Source: Microbacteriaceae bacterium (GTDB taxonomy: Bacteria; Actinomycetota; Actinomycetes; Actinomycetales; Microbacteriaceae). Taken from it: a stretch of DNA of 34,183 nucleotides. How positions within the stretch are numbered: the first letter of the stretch is position 1; the number at the start of each line of letters is the position of its first letter. This document shows, piece by piece, positions 18,071 through 25,915 of the stretch. The position numbers were made by a program, and so were the translations under genes. The notes under the pieces were generated by a model. That model was not told the origin of the DNA. It saw nothing but the letters and a program-made list of their open reading frames with translations, and made no database searches. The stretch is from the NCBI GenBank assembly GCA_021741825.1, contig JAIOXB010000004.1:1-34183 (forward strand), in the 5' to 3' direction.

Positions 18071-18829
18071 TTAGCGGCCCTTTGCGATTGCAACAATCTC
18101 GTCGATGTGGTTCTTGATTGCGAATTTTGCCGAGATCTTGCCGGCGTCAAGTGTCCAGAAGGACTGCGTCGACATATGGTTTCCGCTCGCCCACATTGCC
18201 AATCCGTGTGATGCCCACGAGATGCTCGACGCGGTGAGGAACTCCCTGGCGTGAATGATTGCATTTTCGATAGGTGGGTAATTGGTGTCGTCATAATCGA
18301 GTGGTGTGTTTGAGCCCGTTCGAATGTCTAGGACGATGTCGCTCAATGCGGCGAGGTGGAACTCGAGTTTTCGACGCATTTCATCACCATACTTTTCTTG
18401 CAAGCTAGCCCGCACGGGTTCAGACAGCATTGGATATTGAACGAGCAAGGCGATTGGTCCCATGCGTGACGCCCAATCGAGTTCGGCATTGAGGTAGGCG
18501 CGCAGACGCTTTTCACCCGTACCCGACGTATTCCGCAAGATATCGATGGAGTAGTTTGACCAATCGCGATACGCCCAAATGGTTGCTTCGACGATGAGCC
18601 CATCACGACCCCCGAAGTGATACGGAATCATTGACTGTTGAACTCCGAGTCGCTCGCACACTAACCGCGCGTTGAAGTCTGCTGGGCCATGTTGCAGGAT
18701 CTCGTCGATGGCGAGGAGCGCGAGACGCTCGCGGGTGCCGATGTCGTTCCCCATCAAACGCTTCACGCCATCGAGGGCTGGCGAGAGGTGGAGTTCTGGA
18801 ACCGGGGCGTCAAGGCGTGGTCGAACCAT
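18071..18829 (-). CDS. TetR-family-like transcriptional regulator
   Basis: GTRERLALLAIDEILQHGPADFNARLVCERLGVQQSMIPYHFGGRDGLIVEAT HTH; C-terminal domain similar to the neighbouring paralog. Confidence 0.8.
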   Translation of the reverse strand: MVRPRLDAPVPELHLSPALDGVKRLMGNDIGTRERLALLAIDEILQHGPADFNARLVCERLGVQQSMIPYHFGGRDGLIVEATIWAYRDWSNYSIDILRNTSGTGEKRLRAYLNAELDWASRMGPIALLVQYPMLSEPVRASLQEKYGDEMRRKLEFHLAALSDIVLDIRTGSNTPLDYDDTNYPPIENAIIHAREFLTASSISWASHGLAMWASGNHMSTQSFWTLDAGKISAKFAIKNHIDEIVAIAKGR

Positions 18830-18886
18830 TACCTCAGTTTAGCCAACAAAGTTCCGTAAACCATAGCTCGCTTCAGTTATGCGCAC

Positions 18887-18917
18887 GTGTGCCCGGACCG
18901 ATTGGCCCGGGCACACG
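18887..18917. repeat. hairpin repeat copy 1 (downstream of the putative anti-sigma gene)
   Basis: GTGTGCCCGGACCGATTGGCCCGGGCACACG, identical to 20994-21024; here the stem extends outward (GCAC...GTGC). Confidence 0.85.
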
Positions 18918-18946
18918 TGCGTGAGGAGTCGCGTTACCTGACGCCC

Positions 18947-20404
18947 TTAGTCGATGGGCATGGGTTCGTAGGGCATTGGCTCGATCGGCTCGGGAAGCTG
19001 GATCACACCTTCCACGAGCGAAATCACGGTTTGCCACCACGAGTCAGTTCCCGTCAGGGCGACACCGGGAACGAGCCAGGCGTTACCGTTCGCATCCCAG
19101 ACGAGCAGCAGGACGGACTTTGATTCGTCGATCGTGATCGTTTGGACGGGGAGCGGCGGTTCAGACGGTTCCAGTGTCGGAGTGTCTGTTGGCAGCGGAA
19201 TCGGGGTCTCGGTGGGTTCAACGACCGGTGCGTCCGTCTCGGACGGAAGGGGTTCCGTCGTCTCGGAAGGAACGGGTTCTTCTGTCGGATCAACGGTCGG
19301 TTCCGTCGGTTCCGTCGGCTCGACGGTTTCACCGGCCACCGCGGCACCTTCCGTCGATTCGAAACCCGCGTCAACCGAGGATCGCAAGACGCCCATTCCG
19401 CCCTGGTAGTCCGTCGGCCCTGCGCCGAACCAGCGCCAGTCCGCGAGACGTTCTACGGCCGCGGCATCCGATACGGTGTTGAATTCGCCGGCGTCGACAA
19501 TCGTGACCGAATTGCCTTGTGCATAGGACAGTTCGCCGTTGCCCGACCACGAGATCGACCACTCGATTGCGGTCTTCTGGCCATTGACGACCAGTGCAAC
19601 GCTCGCAAACGACGACCACTCGTCCACCATGACCGTGATATCGGCGGGATCAAAATCGACGCCCATTTCGGCGAAGAATTCGCTCGCCAATCGGCGGGTC
19701 TCTGCCTCGTCGGGGTTGAGCCCGGTGACGGCGGGTTCGTATTCGGCGCACTCGATGTAGGCGTTCTTACCTTTACCGACCCGGTGCTCGCGGAGGCACT
19801 TCTGTTCGGGGTAAGCAAGGGGGTTGTTGTACCACCACGATCCGGTGCCCGTCCAGCTCACCGTGATGCTGGGTGCAGAGCCGTCTTCTGGTCCAACAAC
19901 ATACGATGGCCACGCTGCGTCGAAGTATTGAGTCTTCTGGGGTTCACCGGAAACTCCGAAATACGCCGCGGCGTTTCGCAACACCGATTCGGGACTCCCG
20001 GCTAGATCGAGCCGATAGACGTGTCCCCGCCCGCCCGCCGTCGACAGGCTGTCGCCCGCGACAAATTCGTAGGTCAAGAGAGGCATCATCATTTTGTCAG
20101 CGCTGACGCCGGAGGCTCTAGCTGACATTGACTCGGGATTAGTGTTGCCCGCCAAAACAATCAGCGGCCCGCTCATGGTGCCGAAGGTTCCTGCAACGAC
20201 AACACTGGCCACCGCAGCGACGCCGACACCGCCCGCCAGTGATCGGCGAACCCGGGTCGAGGTGGTCAACCACCAGTCGCGAATGGGATTGCGCGCGGAC
20301 GCTGTTAGCTGCGCCGGTAATTGAGGGGAAACCTTTACCCCAGAACCAGCGGGGTCAGATTTGCGGAGGCGGTCGTCGAGTGAATCGTCGTTTGGCTTGT
20401 TCAT
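18947..20404 (-). CDS. membrane-anchored putative anti-sigma factor with large extracytoplasmic region
   Basis: About 50-aa cytoplasmic N-terminus, one TM (LAGGVGVAAVASVVVAGTFG), long external region, Pro/Thr/Glu-rich linker and C-terminal domain; directly downstream of an ECF sigma gene. Confidence 0.7.
   Translation of the reverse strand: MNKPNDDSLDDRLRKSDPAGSGVKVSPQLPAQLTASARNPIRDWWLTTSTRVRRSLAGGVGVAAVASVVVAGTFGTMSGPLIVLAGNTNPESMSARASGVSADKMMMPLLTYEFVAGDSLSTAGGRGHVYRLDLAGSPESVLRNAAAYFGVSGEPQKTQYFDAAWPSYVVGPEDGSAPSITVSWTGTGSWWYNNPLAYPEQKCLREHRVGKGKNAYIECAEYEPAVTGLNPDEAETRRLASEFFAEMGVDFDPADITVMVDEWSSFASVALVVNGQKTAIEWSISWSGNGELSYAQGNSVTIVDAGEFNTVSDAAAVERLADWRWFGAGPTDYQGGMGVLRSSVDAGFESTEGAAVAGETVEPTEPTEPTVDPTEEPVPSETTEPLPSETDAPVVEPTETPIPLPTDTPTLEPSEPPLPVQTITIDESKSVLLLVWDANGNAWLVPGVALTGTDSWWQTVISLVEGVIQLPEPIEPMPYEPMPID
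19146..19326. repeat. low-complexity Pro/Thr/Glu-rich coding region
   Basis: Translates as VEPTEPTEPTVDPTEEPVPSETTEPLPSETDAPVVEPTETPIPLPTDTPTLEPSEPPLP; repeated GGTTCCGTC units on the + strand. Confidence 0.75.
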
Positions 20405-20412
20405 ACTCTGGT

Positions 20413-20440
20413 TATGTCCCTTCGAGGCGAAATCTTTCAG
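20413..20440 (-). promoter_or_regulatory. candidate ECF-dependent promoter for the anti-sigma gene
   Basis: Minus strand CTGAAAGATTTCG-N9-GACATA, straddling the sigma stop codon; same motif and spacing at 20944-20971. Confidence 0.6.
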
Positions 20441-20916
20441 GCGGATTCTGCGAGTGCAACGCGCAGTTGATTGCGGGCTCGGTTGAGCCGAACGGAAACG
20501 GCATTCGCGGTGATGTCGAGAGCCAACGCGGTTTCAGCAACGCTGAGTCCGTCCAACGCCGTGAGGGCCAAAATCTGGCGAGACGTCGACGGCAGCCGAC
20601 CCCACGCCTCGGCAAGTGCGATGTCGGCGACGGCAATCGATTCCGCTGACGGGGACGTATCCGGGGCGATGATCGCGGCCAGCAAATGCTGTGCGCGCGC
20701 GTTCTTGCGCCGATGGTTCGCGATCAGGTTCGTGGCAACACGGTACAGCCAGGGCAATTCCTCACCAACGGTGACGGCACCACCCTTGCGCCATGCGATT
20801 TCGAACACCTCGGCCGACAGATCGTCCACTTCGTTGACCGCGATACGGCGATAAAGGAACTTCGCGATGGGCACGCGTAAACCAGCGAAACGCTCGGTGA
20901 AATCCTCAGGGGACAA
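20437..20916 (-). CDS. ECF RNA polymerase sigma factor
   Basis: FLYRRIAVNEVDDLSAEVFEIAWRK...LPWLYRVATNLIANHRRK (region 2) and LPSTSRQILALTALDGLSVAETALALDITANAVSVRLNRARNQLR (region 4); TTG start preceded by AAAGGAG. Confidence 0.9.
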   Translation of the reverse strand: MSPEDFTERFAGLRVPIAKFLYRRIAVNEVDDLSAEVFEIAWRKGGAVTVGEELPWLYRVATNLIANHRRKNARAQHLLAAIIAPDTSPSAESIAVADIALAEAWGRLPSTSRQILALTALDGLSVAETALALDITANAVSVRLNRARNQLRVALAESA

Positions 20917-20943
20917 CGGGGCTCCTTTGTGACCTACCTTGAC

Positions 20944-20971
20944 TATGTCACGGCAAGACGAAATCTTTCAG
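20944..20971 (-). promoter_or_regulatory. candidate autoregulated ECF promoter upstream of the sigma gene
   Basis: Minus strand CTGAAAGATTTCG-N9-GACATA, 28-55 nt upstream of the sigma start; identical blocks and spacing to 20413-20440. Confidence 0.6.
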
Positions 20972-20993
20972 AATGTGTCAACCCTAAACAAAA

Positions 20994-21024
20994 GTGTGCC
21001 CGGACCGATTGGCCCGGGCACACG
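20994..21024 (-). terminator. intrinsic terminator hairpin of the permease operon (repeat copy 2)
   Basis: GTGTGCCCGG/CCGGGCACAC stem starting 17 nt past the permease stop, followed on the minus strand by TTTTGTTT. Confidence 0.8.
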
Positions 21025-21040
21025 ATTGTGAGACGTTGTG

Positions 21041-22465
21041 TTACTTGACGGCTTCGGTGTTGTCGTCTGCGAACGTTCCCGCGGCTGCGGCAGCCTTGGG
21101 GTTGCGCGCACGAACAGCGAAGAAGAACCCAATACCGACGATCATCGACGCCGCGAACCAAACAGGGAGTTGGTTGAACGGTTCGACAGCTCCGACGATG
21201 TTGACCCAGTAGACGTAAACCAGGGCAGCCGCACCGATGAGGCCCAGTACCTGTGTGACGATGACCTGCTTGACTCCCGCTTGCTTGAGGAACACGGGGG
21301 CGAACAGACAGACGAGGAGGTACGCGAGCATGTAGCCGAATACTCCGACGGTGTCAACGTAGGTCGTGATGTTGAGAGGAACTTCACCGATCGACAACTC
21401 GTAGGCGGTCGGGATGAACGCCATGGGGTACAACCACAGGATCGCATAGGCCGGCGTGCGGTACTTGGGGTGCGCCTTGCCGAATGCCTTGGGGAAGATG
21501 CCTTCGTTACCCCACGAGAACATGAGGCGACCGGCGACAGTGATACACGCCATGACGACGGCGACGAACGATGCGGTGAAGCCGAGGTTCAAGACGGGAA
21601 GGAATCCTTCCAGTCCGTACTGCACGGCGAGCGCGTCCATCGGTGAGCCCGACGCTGCGAGGCCGGCAGCGCCACCCTCGATTGCGGCGACCTGTGCGTA
21701 GGTTGCGAAGACATAGAGAAGTCCTGCAAAGATCGCTCCACCGCGAATTGCACGGGGGATTGCTCGGTAGGGGTCTTCCGCTTCTTCGCCGAGTGACGCG
21801 GCGCTTTCGAATCCGACGAATCCGAGGATCGCGAGGACGACCGCGAACACGATGCCATCGAACGTTGCGCCGGTGAGGCTCAACTGGCTCATGTCGATGA
21901 TGTTGCCGCTCTGCACGAGAACAATCAAGAGGACAACGACGATGACGACAATCGAGATGATTTCGAGAGTCGCCGACACGCGTGCGGCGATACGGACACT
22001 CGAGATAGTCACCCAGATTGCAACCGCGAGCAACATGGCGTCAAGGACGATTTGTCCCGTGATGCTGTCGAAGACGGTGATACCGAAGCCCTTGAGGAAC
22101 TCGGACGCGAAGAATCCCGCGCCAGCCAGAGAACCAGCCGCGATACAGACCGCACCCGTGAAGAGACCCCAACCGGTGATGAAGCTACCGGTCGGCCCAA
22201 TTGCGGGACGAATCAGGGAATAGAGCGAGCCGGCACCGGCACGACGACGTGCAATCGACGTGATGGAGCGGGCGATAAGCAAAATCAGCACCATTCCGAT
22301 GGCGAACGAGAACCACGCGCCATTTCCGGCGGAGCCGGCCATGAACATGGGGGTGAAAGCGATGACGGCACTCGGCGCGATGTTCGCGACGCTCTGTGCC
22401 AGAACCTCGAACGGGGTGACGCTACGTCGCGCCAATCCGCCGGAGTGGTCTTTAGGTGTACTCAT
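21041..22465 (-). CDS. APC family amino acid/polyamine permease
   Basis: Multiple TM helices; LARRSVTPFEVLAQSVANIAPSAVIAF... and VLAILGFVGFESAASLGEEAEDPYRAIPRAI are characteristic of APC transporters. Confidence 0.92.
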   Translation of the reverse strand: MSTPKDHSGGLARRSVTPFEVLAQSVANIAPSAVIAFTPMFMAGSAGNGAWFSFAIGMVLILLIARSITSIARRRAGAGSLYSLIRPAIGPTGSFITGWGLFTGAVCIAAGSLAGAGFFASEFLKGFGITVFDSITGQIVLDAMLLAVAIWVTISSVRIAARVSATLEIISIVVIVVVLLIVLVQSGNIIDMSQLSLTGATFDGIVFAVVLAILGFVGFESAASLGEEAEDPYRAIPRAIRGGAIFAGLLYVFATYAQVAAIEGGAAGLAASGSPMDALAVQYGLEGFLPVLNLGFTASFVAVVMACITVAGRLMFSWGNEGIFPKAFGKAHPKYRTPAYAILWLYPMAFIPTAYELSIGEVPLNITTYVDTVGVFGYMLAYLLVCLFAPVFLKQAGVKQVIVTQVLGLIGAAALVYVYWVNIVGAVEPFNQLPVWFAASMIVGIGFFFAVRARNPKAAAAAGTFADDNTEAVK

Positions 22466-22491
22466 GTGGTTTTCCTCCGTTGTGACGTGGG

Positions 22492-23586
22492 TTACGGCAG
22501 CAAGAGCTGACGCAGGGCGGCACCCGAATTGAGATCAGCGAGTGCCGATTCGGCTTCGTCGAGAGGTCGACGGGCCGAAATCATGGATTCGAGGTCGAGC
22601 TCACCGTTCATGAGCTCGTCGACGAGGCGCGGGATGTCCCGCTGGGGAACGGTGCTTCCGTAGTTGCACCCGAGAATTCGCTGGTCGGCTTCGGCCAAGA
22701 CGAGCGGATCGAACTGCGCGGTCTGCCCCGTTGGGGGGAGCCCCACGACGACGGCACTTCCACCAAGACCAAGGGCTGCGATGGACTGCTCGGTCGTGAT
22801 GATTTTGCCGATTGCGTCAAAGACATAGTCGAGTCCTTGCGGAACGAGGGCCTTCATCTCGGCGGGGACGTCCATTCCGGATGTCACGAGAAGCGAGTGG
22901 GTCGCTCCGAGTTTGTGGGCGAGGTCGAGTTTGTCTTGGGCAATGTCAACCGCGAGAATCACGCTGGCCTTTTCGAGGCGCGCGCCTTGAATGACCGAGA
23001 GCCCGACGCCACCGCAGCCGATGACCGCGGCGGTGGAACCGTGAACAAAGTTCGCGGTGTTTCGAACCGCACCGACGCCCGTGGCAACCGCACACCCGAT
23101 GAGCGCGATGACATCGAGTGGCGCGTCGTCACGAACCTTGATGGCTCCCGATTCGGGGACGACGACCATTTCCGCGAAGGAGGAAACACCGAGGTAGTGG
23201 TGAACGACCTCACCGTTCTGCGACAGGCGACTAGTTCCGTCGTAGAGGACTCCGTGAGGAGCGACGACGTTCGCCACCATCTCGCACTGAGCGGGGCGAC
23301 CCAGCAGGCAGTAACGACAAGTCCCACAGTTGGGAACCCAGGAGAGCACGACGTGATCGCCAACGGACAGCGTGGTCACTCCTTCGCCGACCGCGTCGAC
23401 AATTCCGGAACCTTCGTGCCCCATGACCAGCGGCAAGGGAACATCCCATTCGCGGCGAATGACGTGGAGATCAGAGTGACAGACGCCCGCGGCGGTGACA
23501 CGAACACGGACCTCGCCCACTCGAGGATCTGCCAATTCGACACCGGCAACCGACACGTTCGTGCCGTCGAATGTGACTGCCTTCAT
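22492..23586 (-). CDS. zinc-dependent alcohol dehydrogenase (MDR superfamily)
   Basis: MKAVTFDGTNVSVAGVELADPRVGEVRVRVTAAGVCHSDLHV...GHEGSGIVDAVGEGV...CGTCRYCLLGRPAQC...AVIGCGGVGLSVIQGA. Confidence 0.92.
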   Translation of the reverse strand: MKAVTFDGTNVSVAGVELADPRVGEVRVRVTAAGVCHSDLHVIRREWDVPLPLVMGHEGSGIVDAVGEGVTTLSVGDHVVLSWVPNCGTCRYCLLGRPAQCEMVANVVAPHGVLYDGTSRLSQNGEVVHHYLGVSSFAEMVVVPESGAIKVRDDAPLDVIALIGCAVATGVGAVRNTANFVHGSTAAVIGCGGVGLSVIQGARLEKASVILAVDIAQDKLDLAHKLGATHSLLVTSGMDVPAEMKALVPQGLDYVFDAIGKIITTEQSIAALGLGGSAVVVGLPPTGQTAQFDPLVLAEADQRILGCNYGSTVPQRDIPRLVDELMNGELDLESMISARRPLDEAESALADLNSGAALRQLLLP

Positions 23587-23711
23587 TGAGGGGACTCCGT
23601 TGTCTGTGGTCTGTTCCGACGCTACGTTTAGTGCCGTTGAACACATGGTGGCAGGTTTTGTCCGATTAAACAACTAACGACCGTTCGCAATTGGTGCGCC
23701 ACAATAGAGTC

Positions 23712-24314
23712 ATGCCCCTCAGCGACGAGAACCGTGCCGGAATGGAAGACGTCGGGCCCAAACTTCGGTCAACGCGCGTGGCTCAAGGATTTTCGGTGAC
23801 CTTTGTTGCTGAACAGGCGGGTGTAACCAAGGGATTCATCAGCCTCGCCGAGAGGGGCAAGACAAGAGTTTCCGTTCCCGTTCTCTTGCGAATCTGCGAA
23901 GTCCTAGGGATTACAATCGGCTCGCTTTTTACCTATCCGGACGAACCCATCGTGCACGGCGGCATCCCCTTATATATGGGTGGAGTTGATTTGCAGGAGT
24001 ACCTGCTCACTCCACACGACGAGAAGTGGGTGCAGGTCATGCGGACCACCATGCAACCCGGCGGTGGATCCGACGGGGCGTACACACTCGACGCGGAGTC
24101 GATTTTTGTGGTTGTCTTGCAGGGCCAATTGTCGCTCGACGTCGGTGGCGACATTCGGATTCTCGATACGGGTGACTCGACGACATTCTCGGCTCGGACA
24201 CCCCACAACTGGTTCAACCCGCTCGACTCCGAAAGCCAGGTGATGTGGGTCATTTCGCCGCCGCTTCCGCTCGTCGGCGATGTGAAGCCGGTCGGCAACC
24301 GCGATCGCGGCTGA
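23712..24314 (+). CDS. XRE family regulator with C-terminal cupin domain
   Basis: LRSTRVAQGFSVTFVAEQAGVTKGFISLAERGKTRVSVPVLLRICEVLGI HTH plus cupin (VVLQGQLSLDVGGDIRILDTGDSTTFSARTPHNWFNP). Confidence 0.9.
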   Translation: MPLSDENRAGMEDVGPKLRSTRVAQGFSVTFVAEQAGVTKGFISLAERGKTRVSVPVLLRICEVLGITIGSLFTYPDEPIVHGGIPLYMGGVDLQEYLLTPHDEKWVQVMRTTMQPGGGSDGAYTLDAESIFVVVLQGQLSLDVGGDIRILDTGDSTTFSARTPHNWFNPLDSESQVMWVISPPLPLVGDVKPVGNRDRG

Positions 24315-24347
24315 CGTCTCGAGCACCACCCGCCCTAGACTGCTGGT

Positions 24348-24974
24348 GTGATCCCACTCGAGAACATCCTCACGTTTATTGCGTTCTCGCTCGTGATTAT
24401 CGCAATCCCCGGTCCGTCGGTGATGTTCGCGATTTCCCGCGCACTGGTGCTCGGAAAGCGCGGAGCAGTATTGACCGTTGTAGGAAACGGAATCGGGGTT
24501 TTTGTCCAGGCGCTCGCGGTCTCGGTCGGTTTGGGAGTCCTGATTGAATCCAACGAAGTCCTCCTGACCATCATCCGTCTCGGCGGCGCAGCATTCCTGA
24601 TTTATCTCGGCATCACCGCGATTCGCCATCGACGGGACGGTCTCGACTTGACGGCTCCCGCCGTGGTTCCCACGAGTTCGCACATTCTGCGCGAATCGAT
24701 AATTGTCGGTCTGTCGAACCCGAAGACGATCGTGTTCTTTTCCGCCGCGTTCCCACAGTTCGTCGTATCCAGCGGGACGCCAATCGTGTTTCAAATGATT
24801 CTGTTGAGCGTGATTTTCGTCTTCTTCGGAATCTCGGGGGATGCAATCTACGCGCTTTCCGCGGGGGCGGCCCGCGACTGGTTCGCGAAGTCGAAAGACC
24901 GCGTTGTTGCGATGCGAACCATCGGGGGAATCGCGATGACGACTCTCGGTGTCGTGACCGTGGTGCTGCCGTAA
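24348..24974 (+). CDS. LysE family translocator
   Basis: FIAFSLVIIAIPGPSVMFAISRALVLGKRGAVLTVVGNGIGVFVQ...GLSNPKTIVFFSAAFPQFV; GTG start. Confidence 0.92.
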   Translation: MIPLENILTFIAFSLVIIAIPGPSVMFAISRALVLGKRGAVLTVVGNGIGVFVQALAVSVGLGVLIESNEVLLTIIRLGGAAFLIYLGITAIRHRRDGLDLTAPAVVPTSSHILRESIIVGLSNPKTIVFFSAAFPQFVVSSGTPIVFQMILLSVIFVFFGISGDAIYALSAGAARDWFAKSKDRVVAMRTIGGIAMTTLGVVTVVLP

Positions 24975-25074
24975 CTGTGGAATGACCGACTTTGTCGACG
25001 GCAGTGCGTAAACTGGTGTAGTTGGGTCGAGTGCCCACGCATGATTCACTCAAACACGTAAGGACATTTTCTCC

Positions 25075-25596
25075 ATGAGTTTTTTCAAAGACCTTTCCAA
25101 GATGGTTTCCCGTGCGGACAAGAAGGCCGACCAGCTCGCCGACTCCGCTCGTGATCTCGCCGCAGACGCGGCGAAGCGCGCCGGTGATTTCGCCGACGAC
25201 GCATCACGCGAGGTAAACAAGCTCGCAGCCCAGGCAAAGCGTGAAGGCACCAAGGTTGTCAAGACGGCAAAGCGTGAAGGCGCCAAGGTTGTCAAGAAGG
25301 CAACCAAGACCGCGAAGGCCGTGACCAAGGATGTCAAGAGCAAGGCGACTGCCGTTGCCAAGACCGCGGAAGCCCGTGCAAACAAGGCGGGCAAGACCAT
25401 CGCCACCGAGGCCAAAGTTGTCGGTAAGACGGTCAAGTCGAGCGCCACAAAGGTTGCCGCCGGCGTCAAAGAGGCCCTTACCGGCGCCCCCGACGCGTCG
25501 TGGTCAGTAGCTCAGCTTCGTGCCGCGGCAAAGACCCGTGGCGTTGCAGGTTACTCGACGATGTCGAAGCCGCAGTTGCTCAAGGCTCTCCGCTAG
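25075..25596 (+). CDS. Lys/Ala-rich nucleoid-associated-like protein with C-terminal SAP/Rho_N-like motif
   Basis: Long K/A-rich amphipathic region with an 11-aa repeat (AKREGTKVVKT/AKREGAKVVKK), ending in WSVAQLRAAAKTRGVAGYSTMSKPQLLKALR. Confidence 0.75.
   Translation: MSFFKDLSKMVSRADKKADQLADSARDLAADAAKRAGDFADDASREVNKLAAQAKREGTKVVKTAKREGAKVVKKATKTAKAVTKDVKSKATAVAKTAEARANKAGKTIATEAKVVGKTVKSSATKVAAGVKEALTGAPDASWSVAQLRAAAKTRGVAGYSTMSKPQLLKALR
25234..25299 (+). repeat. 33-bp tandem repeat, two copies, in the Lys/Ala-rich gene
   Basis: GCAAAGCGTGAAGGCACCAAGGTTGTCAAGACG / GCAAAGCGTGAAGGCGCCAAGGTTGTCAAGAAG. Confidence 0.9.
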
Positions 25597-25610
25597 TCGA
25601 TCTGCTTAAC

Positions 25611-25641
25611 ACGAAAGCCGGCCCACTGGGTCGGCTTTCGT
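25611..25641 (+). terminator. intrinsic terminator of the Lys/Ala-rich gene
   Basis: ACGAAAGCCGGCCCA-C-TGGGTCGGCTTTCGT, 15-bp stem with one G-U, just after the stop codon. Confidence 0.8.
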
Positions 25642-25656
25642 CGTTATATCCAGAAA

Positions 25657-25842
25657 CTATTCGCCGTCCTCGTCGTTCTCGGGGTCAGCGATCGCCGCGA
25701 CGATGGCGATGAGGCTCACTATCCAGGAAATCCACAGAAGTGCGAGTTTCCAGTCGCGTTTGCCGGAAATGGTCGATTTGACGAGCCCGAAAACAGAAAA
25801 AACCGCACTGAGAAAGCTGCCGTTGAGCAGAAACTTTTTCAT
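25657..25842 (-). CDS. small membrane protein
   Basis: MKKFLLNGSFLSAVFSVFGLVKSTISGKRDWKLALLWISWIVSLIAIVAAIADPENDEDGE; convergent with the terminator above. Confidence 0.6.
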   Translation of the reverse strand: MKKFLLNGSFLSAVFSVFGLVKSTISGKRDWKLALLWISWIVSLIAIVAAIADPENDEDGE

Positions 25843-25915
25843 TGCGATACCTCCGCCGATAACGATACCGTCACCGACCGCGCGCCGGCGCGCCAATGGT
25901 TTGTAGGATAAGAGA

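Noticed and set aside
19134-20005. + strand ORFs opposite the anti-sigma-like gene (Gly/Ser/Val-rich)
   Set aside because: Arise from the repetitive PT-rich coding region read antisense; the minus frame has a start, TM and consistent operon context.
23587-23711. Weak dyad TTGTCCGATTAAACAA between the ADH and XRE-cupin genes
   Set aside because: Only short 4-bp arms match; not enough to call an operator without comparative data.
23970-25049. 359-aa minus-strand ORF spanning the XRE-cupin and lysE genes
   Set aside because: Antisense to two well-supported genes; composition (R/H/D/N-rich) typical of spurious frames.
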